Shown here piece after piece: positions 24,962 through 39,541 of a DNA stretch of 64,000 bases (its first letter is position 1; every line of letters begins with the position of its first letter). The stretch comes from Chaenocephalus aceratus (taxonomy: Eukaryota; Chordata; Actinopteri; Perciformes; Channichthyidae), in contig CM043785.1 in assembly GCA_023974075.1 (NCBI GenBank), positions 26,739,525-26,803,524 of the forward strand, in the 5' to 3' direction. Both the position numbers and the translations under genes were made by a program. The notes beneath the pieces are model-generated. The model was given only the letters and a program-made list of their open reading frames with translations, was not told the origin of the DNA and did not search any database.

Positions 24962-25670
24962 TGTAGTGGGAGCGATGAGGGTCAAACTATATCACTACCG
25001 CTAACGTTTCCTGTGTGTCGCTCCTAAAGGGACACTAACGTTACACACCTATAGCTCAATCCCACTACATTTATGCAGTGCTAAGATAACATTGCCAAAC
25101 TGTGCCCTCATACGTTTACATATTTTATTTGCTAAAATCTTTTTTTTAACTTTTTGCCATAAATTGTATCTTCAAATACTGTTACTTTTGCTTGTCCATG
25201 CTAACGTTAAAATCAAATATTCCATAGACTGCGCAGATAAAAACGGGCTCAGTAAAAGCTATAATGTAACAGTATTGGATTGGATGCCGAATGGAGCGCT
25301 CTGGTGATACATGCGGCTTCAATGTCCGTTGCTATGGTAACGTTTATTATCTTGTTTATTTAAACACGCTTGTTGTGCATCCGTGTTAAAAAATGTGTTT
25401 TTCCACAGAAAAAAGGGAGTTTTTGAATGAATGGAATTTTTCCGAATCCCCATATGTAAACAGACAATCATGTTAAAGTCTTCAGAGCCATAGGCTTTGT
25501 ACCTTCTTATTATACATCCATGCTTTGTACCGTTCTTATCATACATCCGTGCTTTGAACAGCCAATCGTATTACGTCGGTTGACGCATGCGCATACCCAG
25601 TGGCAGCAAGGACTCCAAATCGATAGTCGAGTGAATCATTGGATCCTCCCATAGGATTGCATCTATCACA
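24962..25670. promoter_or_regulatory. Shared (bidirectional) promoter interval of hgsnat and dctn6
   Basis: About 710 bases separate the two divergent start codons. Near dctn6 there is a CCAAT box (GCCAAT at 25561) and an NRF1-like palindrome, GACGCATGCGCAT (about 25582-25594). Such elements are typical of housekeeping bidirectional promoters. The assignment rests on geometry plus motifs; transcription start sites are not visible. Confidence 0.6.
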
Positions 25671-27668
<1,998 letters not shown>

Positions 27669-28687
27669 ATGGAAATGTTCCCCCTTTTTTTTGTTTTGTT
27701 CATGGCTAGCAAACCCATATTTAAATACCACATTCTGGCAGGTAGTATGAATGTATATGACCATATAATATAGCTTCATCAGGAAAATGTCTCTTGATAA
27801 ATATTTTCTAATATAACCGCAACAGCTGATTAAGTTTTTCCTCTTTATCTTGCTGTGCTGATGTACCCTTTTCTATGATTCATTAAATAACCTTAAAAAT
27901 GCTGACTGTGTGTGTATGCTCATTTATGATTACAGTGGCTACCTCTAATGTCATTGCTTGGTTGTATAGTACAGCGAGAACACATACTGTAGCAATTCGA
28001 ATACTTTCCGTGTATATCCACATTTACCAACACTAAATTCATTAGAATTGTTGTCACTGTAGTCATAAATCAAGCAGAGGCCGTTTACTGTAACAGTGTA
28101 ATTTATTAAAATAAGTTCAAAAAGTTTAAGTATTTTAAACCACTATGGCATGTTGCTGCAAAGAATGTAAATACTTTGAAATGAAATGAGAAGTAATGTC
28201 CAAGCTGGATGAGAGACCTCCATGTGATGCACAGCACAACACACACCTGTCTTCTGCTATTCCTATTAAAAAGATGGAAGGCTGCAATAAGGGGAGAACT
28301 GCTGCCTTTTGAAATAATACTAACAAGTAATTTGATACTATAAAATTAAGAAAAAAGTATTAACACAGTTCAACCTCATTTACATTTGAACAGCACCCCT
28401 TCAAGGATGATGGTTTCGGTACGGGCCTTCAGCGTTCTTAAAGGGTCTTGGTACTCTTTTCCTCCAGTTATCACTGATCAATAAACTCAAATGATTCCAC
28501 TACACAGTTTCTATTCACACCCTGTTATACAGTACCACTTATCAAAATAACCCAGTTTTGATACAACAAACAGGTAAAAAGTCTTTGTATTGTTGTGTGG
28601 CCGGGGTCTCCATCTTCAGCCATTTTGGATTTACAGATTCTACACCCGTCACTCCTCTGAGGCCATGAGGCAGCGAGGGAACGGATC
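27669..28687. other. Convergent intergenic interval between dctn6 and gtf2e2
   Basis: About 1 kb holding both 3' UTRs. No exon is recognised. In human, RBPMS lies between DCTN6 and GTF2E2; there is no room for it here. Confidence 0.7.
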
Positions 28688-31600
28688 TCACTTCTTAGAG
28701 GGAACACCATCTGTGTAGTCCTCCAGCACGCCGGCCAAATGGTTGTTGTGTGTCTTGAAGTTTCTCTTCTTCTGCCCACCTTTCTTCCTCTTATGAATTG
28801 GTAACTACAGGGAGGAGGTGAACATCATCAGCAGAGATTCAAGATGATTGATTCACAAACTTTAAAAATGTTGAAACCTTTTTTCTAGTATAATAAATCA
28901 GGGAAAGTATATTCAAATGTTGGGCATTAGAATAATAAAGAGAGCAGATGGGGAAACCAGGGGACACTGACCACTTTCTTTGGTCCTGTTTCTTGCATGG
29001 AGGAGATGCCTTGCTTTTTCAGGTATTCGTCAATCTTTTCGTCATCTATGGAATCCACGGGAACGCTCCTCCACAATTTCTGGAATTCTACAATTGAATA
29101 AATTTTTGAGCAAGAAGCACACCGATTGACCAGCTGGACACCTTATATTTCATGATGTTAACCAAACAAACACAAAAAAACCTGGATGAACTGAACAAAA
29201 GAAATATGAAAGTAAGCTTGACATTTTTTTTTTATAGATCTATAATAATTTTTTTATAGATCTATAATAATAATCTGCAAAGACATAAACATATACATGT
29301 ATGGTGAAATAAACTTGAATTATTATTGCCTGTATATGCTCTTGAATAACCAATTAAAAAACTTCGAAAAAACACCCAACATCCAAATCTTTTAGGTACA
29401 GAGATTCATTTCAGAAATACTTCACAGACAGCCTTAGAACACAGACTTCTTCTCACCTTCGTCTACTGTAAACTGGCAGTGCTTGTCATTGTAGAATAGG
29501 ATCTTCTTTTTATCCGGTCGTGTCACAAAGATGATCTGATCCCCCAAAGCCTGCGAACACACGAGAGCTCATATCTCTGCTGATCCTCATTTTGTATCCT
29601 CCATGGTGTTTACTCATTATACAAAGGTGTGAGACACAACTGTATGGGGTGCTTAGCATAAATAACATTAATGTGTGTTACCTTGATGGCCTTGGCGGAG
29701 TTGGGCAACCCCTCCTCAACGTCGTCCAGCAGCACGCCTCCCAGGCCCAGCTGGTCGTGTTTGTCCAGCAGCCTCAGTAACGCTTTCTTGTCCTTCAGGT
29801 TGTACTTGGGCTTGAAGCCGTAAGACCCATCCCGGACGTCAATTTTTGGGTTGTTGGCCAGAGCCTGATGGTTTCAGAGAGTGAAGAAGTAGATGTCAGG
29901 TCATACATCTCTAAGTCTCTTATTATCAGGGAACTACACGTACATACTGTGCATAAAACATGCAGGTTGTGCATCAAACTGGCCACCATGTTGTCATGAC
30001 CTGAACACCATATGAACCAGGGAGGGGGAGGGCCCCATCTAGTGGCTGAATCTTATCAGTTACCAATTGCACCTTGAACTTTTCGACAAGCTTGGGGTTG
30101 TACAGTATATAGGGATTAAACAATTATGTGATGTAAATATGATTTATGGTTTATTTAATACTAGTTTGCAAATCTTAATACTATTCATTCATTTTGTGGT
30201 ACCATTAAAATCTTTAGAATTGTAATTATGTAATTACTTTTATATAACACAGAGCTAACACGTGGAAAGATAAACTCTAAAACCACAATTAAATCAGTTA
30301 TTTTCTTAAGTTCATATTGTTTTTCTACTTTTAACAACAAGAAGTTATTGAACGTTTTTCAGATGTGTCATCAGCATTGTCACTCTCGCTTCTCAATGGC
30401 ATTCTTCATTTGCAACATACAGTACAGGGGGTTGTGACTCACATCAGCCCACGGATGACTTTGAGGGAATATAAGTGTTCTGGAGATTTTAGCTTTAAAG
30501 CAGGCGAGTGAAATGTTGTAGGAATAGGACATGTCTACTCCTGAACTAAAGAGCAGCATAAAACCGAAGTCCAGAAACACACCTCAGTCATAAGCCACTG
30601 CTTCTGTTTCATGCTGATGTCCAGAAGTTTGGTCTCATCCAGAATCTCTTCTAGGTTCAGGTGGTGCGTATCACCATTCTGATGTCTTGTCTGAGAGTGA
30701 AGGAGAGAGATGCACATGACCAGTCAACAACATTTGAAATGACAGTTCACATTTAAATGTACGTAATTATTAGCTCTCATCTTTGACAGCGTTTCAGCCA
30801 AATGTCTACGGTAATCTTGTGCCTTACATCTAACTGTCATGTTATGTTACATGGATTCAAACAGTTTATTCAACAGATGGCACAAAAAGTGAACACATTA
30901 AAAGAAAATCTGACAACTTGAGTGTGGGAGATGAGTCAGAGAGGGACTGTGACGGGTCCGGGCAGCCTTTCAGAATCACAGCATGAAAAACAAGCTGTTA
31001 ACGTACCAAAAGAAAGACTGGGGACCAAATGTTACACAGCGACACAACTGACTCACTGGGCTGACACACAACAAGAGCTTCTAAAGTGCTTTAATGGAGA
31101 TGACGACAACCTTCAAATCTAGCAATTAAATAGATGCTGTTGGGAAAGCTTCAATGAGACTGAATTAAATATTTGATTAATATGCAGAGGAGAAAAATAT
31201 TAACACAATCACCAGTACATTGATGAAGAATGTTCCTTTCAAAGAGGAAGAGGTACGTACCTTCATATAATTGACTATCTTGGCCAGGCAGCCAAACTTG
31301 TACCCAGAGCTCGTCTTGATGTTAAATTTGCCATTACTAGACTCTGAGGAGAAAAGAGAAGGAGCGGTTATGGAAAGATATTTAAATGTCACATTGTTTG
31401 TGAAAGCCTATTAGTTTCTACTAAAAAGTATCACTCTTTTTTAAAAGGGTACAAACACATGCCCAGGATGTCCTCGTACAGTGCAGCAGAGATTGATAGA
31501 GTAGCTCAAAAGAATAAAAGGTGAAGCATGTGAACAAAATGTCTACTACAGAGGACATTGGTCAATGGGCTTGGTCTCAGGAGGATATACCTCTGTAAAC

Positions 31601-34600
31601 TTCAATATATAATAATACATTTAATTAAATGTATATAGGGCTCTACAGAAGTCCCATTTAACAAACACAGTTGTACAAGAAAAACAGACTATTTGACATT
31701 CAGGTGGAGTTATGACATGGGGGGGTGGGGGTTCCAAGGGAAATGGAAGTTTGAAGAGGTGGGTGTTGAGGGCTTGTTAGAAGGATGATTGGGTCGTTGA
31801 TTGTCTGATGTATAGGGAGAGTGTTTCAGAGCCATGGTGCAGCAGCAGAGAAGGCCCCGTCACCCCAGGTCTGGAGTCCTGGGGGTCTTTAGGGTGCTTG
31901 TGTCTCTGGACCTGAGGCAACGGGTGGGATGTGACAGTGGACGAGGTCAGAGAGATAGGGAGGGGCCAGGTTGTTTAGGGCTTTGAAGGTGGTGAATGGT
32001 ATTTTGAAGTGGATTCTGTATTTTAATGGGAGCCAATGGAGGATGTGGAGGACCGGAGTGAGGTGGTATCGGAGGGGGTTGGAGGTGAGCAGGCGGGCGG
32101 CGGAGTTCTGGACGTATTGCAGTTTGTTGGTGATTTTGTTTGGTCAACCGTAGAGTATGCTAATTGAGTCGTCGAGTCTGGAAATGATGAGGGCATGGAC
32201 GAGGGTTTCAGCAGCAGTCAAAGTAATTTTTGAGGAACAATTCATTTGTTAATTATATGTAGCCATTTCATTGTTATTTTTTCCTGTCCGTATATTGTAA
32301 TCATTGCATTTTCTTTTTTGTGTATACAATGTTTAAACTTTAATGTGTTCATGATATAAAGCCAACCCTAGAGCAACAGTATGGCTTGTTGATTACTATG
32401 GAAACTATGGAGCTCTTTTGGCACAGAGGAAACAGATATATCAGTGATGTGTTAGCTGGATCAGCTCATTGTTAGTTTTGGTATTTTCATTGCATGTGAT
32501 AACAATAAGTTAATACAGTTTATTAACAGCCTTATCATTTACTGTAACAAACATGTTCTAGTAGTACAGGAGTATATGAGATTAATCTATTAAGAATGTT
32601 TTGAAGTCTGGCCAGCTGGTCCCATTCTATGTGGGAGTCCAACAATGCCCCCCCCCCCCCCATGTAGTCTGTCGGAGGTCTGGACTCTCCAATCAGAGCT
32701 GTAAACAGACACCGATACATGAATGATGCATGGTGTGGGCGGGAGCTTCTGCTGCTGAGAGCTGCACTGTGGGCAGGACGCTGACATTGTGACAGGCCGT
32801 TTAACGAATGGTGCAGAGGCAGGGCTTAAAGAAAAGAGCCAATGAGGAAGAGAGTAGCTCGTTCTGTTCGGCTGAGACGTGAGGAGCAGCAAGGAGTGGC
32901 GGAGGGGGGTGAGGGAGTGCACGAGCGACGGCTGATAGTGCGTGAGAGTGTGCTGGGGAGGAAACCGGGTCGAGGAGTGAACACAGATGAAGGAGAGAGT
33001 ACGAGACAGAGCAATAGGTGGAGCACCGAACACACACGAGTGCATCTGTTGACTCGCATCTTCTGGAGACTGAGCCAGACACACAGGTGAGTCTGCGTAT
33101 TTTCAGAATAGCATCATCCCAATAATGTGTTTGACATCAGCACATCATAACACACCAGAGTGATCATGTAAGCTACAGGCTGTGTGCGCATCATATACGG
33201 TTTCTGTTTGCCTGTAACCCAGCATTCACAGGGGAAATCATAAATCATTTATAGGCAGCAATTCTATGAAGCCGATTCCTTCTGCATTCAATTGCAAATC
33301 ACTATATCTAACAACTAAGAATGGGAAATGTTATTTATAGTATAACAATTTCCAAGCGAAGAGCTTTAGGTGGCACTTGTAATATTTAGGCCAAGACTGG
33401 GCAAGCACGTAATGGATTAAATAAACATGGATCTGTCCGTCAGCACACTTCCCGCTGGAATACCAAACATCCAACACTGTGTTTCTGTGTCTGTTCTCAT
33501 ATGGATGCACTCTGTTTTGTGGAAATGCATGACTCTGTGCAAACTGCAGCTCTCAAGATAAATCAATGAGGGACTGACAGCTGTGAGGAGCCAGCCAGGG
33601 GCATTAAGAGAGCATAAGTGTATTTGGTGGGTGTGTTTGTTTGAGTGTGTTTAATGAGAGGCAGCAGAGAGCAATATATGATCCCACAACACCTTTAAAA
33701 GCCAGGCTGGGGTGGGGCTCATTTTGGGGGAGAGATAACAGATGCTTTAGGGAGCCAATCTGTCAATGTGTATGTGACTGCTCTGACAAAAGAGGAACAG
33801 GGGGAGCAATACCAGCGGAGACAAAATAGTTAAAAGAGGTTGTTGTCATGGCAATGAGTTGAAGTGTTGATATTAGGAGCTGGGTCTGCAATAAGAGGTT
33901 GCTAAATATGGAGTTGAGTTGCATTCTGTGCACTCTGTAAACAGATGTGCGTCAGTCTGCTCTCCTAAACCACTCACAGTTAATGTAGTTATAACCTTGT
34001 GTGACCCCTTGGTAGTATTTTTTTCCGGCCTTACATAGTCCAGTTTAAATCATACCATCTGCACTTAGGCCACTTCCTGAATTGAACATTTGTTGAGACT
34101 AATGAAGCCACGACAGAGACAGGTTCTATCACATTACGGTTTCAAGTAACAAGAAAACCAGGTTACCATCTTACAAGAAGCACTCATCACCTAAACTGCA
34201 CTGAAATACACATATACAGTATATACTCTAAGATGCCACAAATCTACCCTGCATACATGAATCTGTGTTTGTATACAGTTGTAGTTATACAAATGCAGAG
34301 ACAATGTAACCTTATGGAATTAGCCGCCTTGTGTGAAGAGAGACACCAATGCCCCTCCAACTCAAATCATTTCTGTGGTTCCCTCAAGTAATCTAGGTCA
34401 GCTTCCCTGGTATGCGATATGAAAATATCTGTAGCTGTATGTGTGCATATGTGTGTTAAGAGCATGTATGTGCTCACACGTGAATGTGTGTGGGCAGAGA
34501 CACTAGTATGCTGTGCCGTTTAAAATGGTAGGCTTTGAGTGAAAATGTTAACGGATAGCTGAAGCGACACAAATGGCCTAACAGTGTGCATACTCCAGAA

Positions 34601-37600
34601 CTTCTACTTATTACTAGAGTAAGCTTATTTTTAACATTTATTTTCAGTTGTTAGGGCCAAAGGGTTGCACACCAAGCACAGATGCTGCCTTCCTTTTCTA
34701 CCAGGCTCAAAGCAGATGGCCTCAACAGGGTTTATGCTCAATTGCCATATAACCGTTTGCTCTAATAACAAATGGTATTATTATTTAAATTACAAGTATT
34801 TTCTAGTGAGACTAAGTCCTTGTCAAATAGTACATTAGCAAAAAAGTGAAAATGAAATTCAGGCACATGAACCGCAGAGTTTTTCTTTCCAGACATTCTT
34901 CTACCACTTTAATTTTCTAATCATCTTCTCACCATGGAAACAGGTATTTTACGACCATTGTTCTCTAATTTGGTCTCCCGACTGCTGCCACCTCCTCGCA
35001 GCGATACCTAGATTCACACTGTGTCGCACGCATTAACAATCTGTGTTTCTCTACGTTCTTCTTCTTGCTTCAAACCAGATATCATGGCCAACATCACTAC
35101 CACGATACACCCAGGCTATCTCCCGGGGCAGCCAGAGGCGGCGCTTCTCTCCCGTGTGTCCTTGCAGGTCCAGGAGGTCTACCCTTTCCATGATGGCTGG
35201 AATGTGGCTTGCTTTATCATCCTTCTGCTCTTCATCCTCACCGTCGTGTCTCTGGCTGCTTTGGCCGTGCTCTATGAGCTACTGGACTGTGGGTGCTGTG
35301 CCAAAGGGAAGACACATCACCAGCTACAGGAGGAGGGGCCGGGGAGCTGCGGCAAGCTCATGACCAGCATTTGCAAGGAGCCAGAATCCTGCACTGAGGT
35401 GGTATAAGGGCAGCTAGGAGGAAGATGAGGAAGATGGGAATTTGGGCTTCAGCTCTGAGCTGGGCAATAACACAACCATGACCCTGATGCCCTGAGAAAA
35501 TAACTTCCTTGTGCCCAATATTGGTTTCATTGCTCACAGTTTAGAGGATGCAGAGAGAGGAGATAAGGTGACAGAACAATGTAAAAAAAGTCAGTTTGTC
35601 ACCAATTTGGAAACGAATTTCAGTAATGAGGGAATCTTCACACATTAGCGTTCACTACCACTAACACATATTGCAGACACTAAAAGCCATATTTGACTCC
35701 AGAAACACAACCAGAGAAAAAGAGAGCACCCAAGTAGTTTAATAAGTGTGGCTATTTTAGCATAAAAACACTAATAACATGCAATATCAGCTTGTTGAAT
35801 GAAAATCCTTCTGCCCTGTGAGCACTGCACATACTTATGAGCCGGATGTCAATGAAAATGAGCTTCTAAGAGACATGGTAAAATGTTGTATACAGACAGA
35901 ATACGCTGTCCAAATGTAAAGACTTCATTATCATTGTTTCCCAACAGGACCTGACGAACAGCAAATAAATGATCAAGCTTAGCTGGTAAATGTTGTTACT
36001 TTGAATAAAGCTTGTGTTTCTTTGTTCTTTAGTTAATTGATGGCCAGTGATGTCAACATGTTTTAAAATGTCAACATTATCTCAAGTCAATGGACACTTG
36101 GTTGCTGCACAGTGATGTAATGTATCATGTCATATTACACACAATGCCTAATAAATTGCCACTTCATTCTGTACCAGCCTTTTTTTTCTGTTTAGAAAAA
36201 ATGCTATATAAAAGGGATCAGGAAAGGTAAGATACGTAAAACATTTTAGTGTAGAGCTTAGCCTGGCCTCAAAATAATTAGAAGACGTTTATTACTGTTC
36301 CTAAAATGTTGCAACTTTCATTATAAATGTACTTAATTACAAATCTTTCTGAACATGATCATTTGTGCTAACACTGGGCTGTGCAGACCTAGCTCTGCTA
36401 GTTGGAAGTGCTTCACCATCAGGCACAGATCAGGTCAAATGCTGTTAATACTGGCGAGAAAGATGACAATATTAATGTCACAGTAACATACCCGTAACTA
36501 GCGTGGACATACGTATCAAACTAGCACCGTTTCTATTTCTGTATTTACTTGTATGTACAAGTGTGTTTAACACATTGATCAAAATGCAGTTTTGTATTTA
36601 ATCAACTCTTAAATACATACCTCGGGTCTTTAGCAACCTGAGAATATATTCAACCTTGTCTACTGTATTCATTTAATTCCATTAAACATTCAAGTCACCG
36701 GGCTTCTTTAAAACATAACATTTTTTAACAATGCTTAACAATGTTCTGGTTTGTCTAAAAGGATTTCCTATTAGCACTACTTTTACTCCGTAAAGGTTCT
36801 AAGGTCTCTAGATACCTGTGGTATGAAAGAGGCTTGCAAATGTTATTCAAGGTAACCTGGATGCAGGTGACGAATTCTTAGGTCGTGTTTACCTGGATTG
36901 GCCAAAGGATGGCACTGTTCCGTCACTGTGAACTATGAATAAACACTGACCAAATGATGGAAAAGATGTGCTTAGTGTTTATGACACGATGGTACAGCAC
37001 CTGGGTGTCAGGGTTAGAGCAGAGCAGGATGTTTTAATAATAGAGGGTTCTGACTACATTAGCCCTGACGATAAGGATGTACCTAAAGCTACTGATGATG
37101 AGGACATTGCCGTTTATGAATAAGAACATTTGAAAGCAGAACTGAAGCATGAGCATGACAACATGAGCTCAGACAATGTGAGCTTAGCATGGGGCCAATA
37201 TCATGTCAAAATATCATGGAAGAAGTTGTCCAAAGGGAAGTTAAAACTGACGAGGAAACTTTGTAGCTACCACAACCGCCTAGACCCTACTGCTATAAAC
37301 ATGCACATATAAACAGTAGTTTTCCTGAACAAACTTTCAATTTGGGATGCCAGAAGATCTCATAAGAGCATGGCCTTCAGCTGATGAAGTCATGATGGTG
37401 GAAAAGGAAGGAGTTACCACAACTTCCAAAAGCTGATGGATGCTCTAAAAGCATTTTGTTTTTCCAGAAACAGAATAGTTGAGGAACTCCTATAAAAACA
37501 CTGAGGTGCCTCGTGTTTTCATCCACATTCAACCGCAAAATAAGAGGATCTGTGCCCGCAGTTTACTATTACTGACTGTGAATGTTGAAAAAAGAATCAA

Positions 37601-37786
37601 TACAATCTTTTTTATCCTTTACTTACCAGAGCCATGTTTGGATCCAGAGGAGCCCTCTTTCTCAACTTTGGGCTTCTTCCTTTTATGGGACCCCGAGTCA
37701 GAGGCAGCATGTCTCTTCTCTACAGCTGGGGTGGACAGAGCTCTTTTCTTGAACAGCTCCCTCTCCCTCAGTAGAGCTGGATCCAT
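28688..37786 (-). CDS. gtf2e2: General transcription factor IIE subunit 2 (TFIIE beta), 7 coding exons, 286 aa
   Basis: Nuclear basal transcription factor; with TFIIE alpha it recruits TFIIH to the RNA polymerase II preinitiation complex and aids promoter opening. Exons: 37627-37786, 31261-31343, 30583-30690, 29682-29864, 29457-29550, 28972-29087, 28688-28804; 861 bases in one frame. The N-terminus is [20 protein letters not shown] followed by a Ser/Lys-rich linker. Two winged-helix units follow: [17 protein letters not shown] with [20 protein letters not shown], then [18 protein letters not shown] with [16 protein letters not shown]. The basic tail has [20 protein letters not shown]. Human TFIIE beta is 291 aa. 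A non-coding first exon probably ends at about 38640 (donor GTACGT on the minus strand). The 6.3-kb second coding intron hosts smim18 on the other strand. Confidence 0.98.
29228..29275. repeat. 22-base tandem duplication in a gtf2e2 intron
   Basis: The unit TTTTTTATAGATCTATAATA (plus AT) occurs twice in a row. It lies between exons 28972-29087 and 29457-29550 and contains the palindrome ATAGATCTAT. Confidence 0.8.
31700..32225. repeat. Dispersed non-coding fish repeat inside gtf2e2 intron 2
   Basis: A G-rich block with phrases such as GCCAGGTTGTTTAGGGCTTT, TTTTAATGGGAGCCAATGGA and GGCGGAGTTCTGGACGTATT, which belong to a repeat very widespread in teleost genomes. Superfamily not assigned. Low-complexity open frames here are not genes. 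Confidence 0.6.
32840..33086 (+). promoter_or_regulatory. smim18: Probable smim18 promoter and non-coding first exon
   Basis: A GC-rich, purine-rich stretch ends in a strong splice donor, ACACAG|GTGAGT, at 33086/33087. The next plus-strand acceptor that leads into a gene is the one before the smim18 start codon (CAAACCAG at 35071-35078). The exon start is not visible; linkage is inferred from splice-site pairing. Confidence 0.5.
35084..35407 (+). CDS. smim18: Small integral membrane protein 18 (107 aa, coding region in a single exon)
   Basis: Single-pass membrane microprotein of unknown function. A 3' splice site ends at 35078 and the ATG follows five bases later, so the whole coding sequence sits in one exon. 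Residues 29-41 ([13 protein letters not shown]) precede a transmembrane helix, [20 protein letters not shown], followed by the Cys-rich juxtamembrane motif [14 protein letters not shown]. The protein ends in TEVV, as the human one does. The conserved core (YPFHD-W-N, the helix, LDC-CC) matches human SMIM18; the N-terminal 25 residues do not. It lies antisense inside gtf2e2 intron 2, as in human. Polyadenylation signals AATAAA occur near 36004 and downstream. Confidence 0.94.
   Translation: MANITTTIHPGYLPGQPEAALLSRVSLQVQEVYPFHDGWNVACFIILLLFILTVVSLAALAVLYELLDCGCCAKGKTHHQLQEEGPGSCGKLMTSICKEPESCTEVV
36953..37440 (+). pseudogene. Coding-like fossil of unknown origin in gtf2e2 intron 2
   Basis: One forward frame stays open except for a single stop from about 36953 to 37312, with non-repetitive, charged sequence (for example [19 protein letters not shown], and [19 protein letters not shown] after the stop). 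Another frame just downstream reads [20 protein letters not shown]. Composition looks protein-like rather than random, so it may be a decayed transposon gene or processed pseudogene. I do not recognise the family. Confidence 0.3.
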
Positions 37787-38599
37787 CCTGGCTGACAGAG
37801 TACAACACACATCAAAAACAGCAATGATGATAATCAGAACAAATATAGTAAGTGATCCATTAGAAATGATGTTATGGCAAACATTTCAAGTAAACCAGAT
37901 TTTTTGCTATGCGAGGAGAACATCGTGAACTGTTTTCATATCTGGACAAAAACAGGTTTTCACTGTACAGGTTTTGGGGCTCTAGGGTTCAAATGTGCTG
38001 CTAAGACCGGCTCTATAGTTTGTGTTATTTGGTAATTTGATTTTGACACCGATATTTTATAATGTGCATATCGTTACAATGTCAACGAACGTGACACATC
38101 TGGATTCTGACAAAATAATGTACAAACAGGATCAATAGCTAATCATTGAACCTAGGATTTGTAGGGACCTTGGATCACAAGCTACACAGCATTTCCTATG
38201 TCGCCCGTTTAGAAATGTAGCCTTTACTCGGACCAGCATGTAGCGTTTTCATAGTTGTTAACGATGTGGCACATCATGCCCAATCATCTCAAATTATAAG
38301 GGCTCTTGCATCAAGCTTAAATGGAACATGAGATGAAAAGGCAACGAGGTAATTCCCTCTAAATGCGACGTTAAGTGTACGGCTAAGTTTACAATTTACA
38401 CCAGGTAACACATAACTTTAGTCAGTCGACATTGTTCCAGGTTAGCCTGACGTTGTTGCTATATTGTGATAACGTGAACACAAACGTTATCTACTTCATC
38501 AAACGTTGCTGACAAACGTTACTCTAGGTATTTGAAAGATAACATAGGTAAGCAATTGTAAAAACACAGTCTGACTCTTGGTTTGTTAGCTAGCATTAG

Positions 38600-38880
38600 C
38601 TTGAAGATTTGTCCAATGGTATCTTGAGCACAACGTACCTGACTCTTCGTTCCTGCTCTCAGAGAAAGAGACCAGGAGGACTATCTAATTTTGGAGGATA
38701 TCAAACAGAAGAAAATGCTTCCTTCCACAATGCAAGGCTTGGCTTATTTTTAAATGACAACACAACGTAACGTTAGCTAACTAACTTCATACACAAAACA
38801 TCTCTATTTTTCCTCATGCTTCACTTCCGTTTGTTGTTCGATTTGTCGGACATCGACAGCGAATCCTTGAACGACGTCAT
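38600..38880 (-). promoter_or_regulatory. gtf2e2: gtf2e2 promoter and non-coding first exon
   Basis: A minus-strand donor (CAG|GTACGT) at about 38640 would join a leader exon to the exon with the start codon at 37786. An ETS-type site (ACTTCCG, 38823-38829) lies upstream, typical of housekeeping promoters. Inferred from position and motifs. Confidence 0.5.
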
Positions 38881-39231
38881 CACGTATGATAATTCATAAC
38901 AGTAAAAAAAAAACACGACACTGGTTTGTATCATAGACTGTATGGTTTGTATGCACATTTTGTATACACTCTTAACCCTTGTGTGGTGTTCGGATCAAAT
39001 TGACCCGATTTCCATTGTCAATGAATACAAAAAAATATAAGGATATTTTCGTTCAACCTGAAACTCAATGGCCCGGGCTTATTTATTGTGAAGGACATGT
39101 GGAATTGTTTTTATTTTTTTCCACTTGTGAAAAAATGCCCACCCACATTTATGTCCTTCATAAGAGGTTCGGGTCAATCTGACCCGGATACAATACTAGG
39201 ACAGACCATGGGGGACAGACAGACAGAGAAA

Positions 39232-39233
<2 letters not shown>

Positions 39234-39307
<74 letters not shown>
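39234..39307. repeat. (CA)n microsatellite inside the piggyBac element
   Basis: About 73 bases of uninterrupted CA repeat lie in the left part of the element. Confidence 0.97.
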
Positions 39308-39311
<4 letters not shown>

Positions 39312-39541
39312 ATTGTATGCATAGAGAAGCTGTCTGATGCTGTTTTCCCTTGATCTTTACCCAGTGTGTACACAAAACTATCCTACATTATAAACATTTT
39401 AGATCTTCCAGAAATGTATAAACATTTTACATTTTCTCGCACTGTCCCCCTCGCACCTGCACGCCGGAGGAGGGACTAAACAGAGACATAACCTCAGTGT
39501 AGTAACAGTGTAGTGCAGAACTACAATTATCTACCAACACA

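Noticed and set aside
32590..33084. 164-codon minus-strand frame
   Set aside because: Antisense to the GC-rich smim18 leader; composition-driven, no recognisable domain.
37479..37928. 149-codon plus-strand frame
   Set aside because: Runs antisense across gtf2e2 exon 37627-37786; no independent support.
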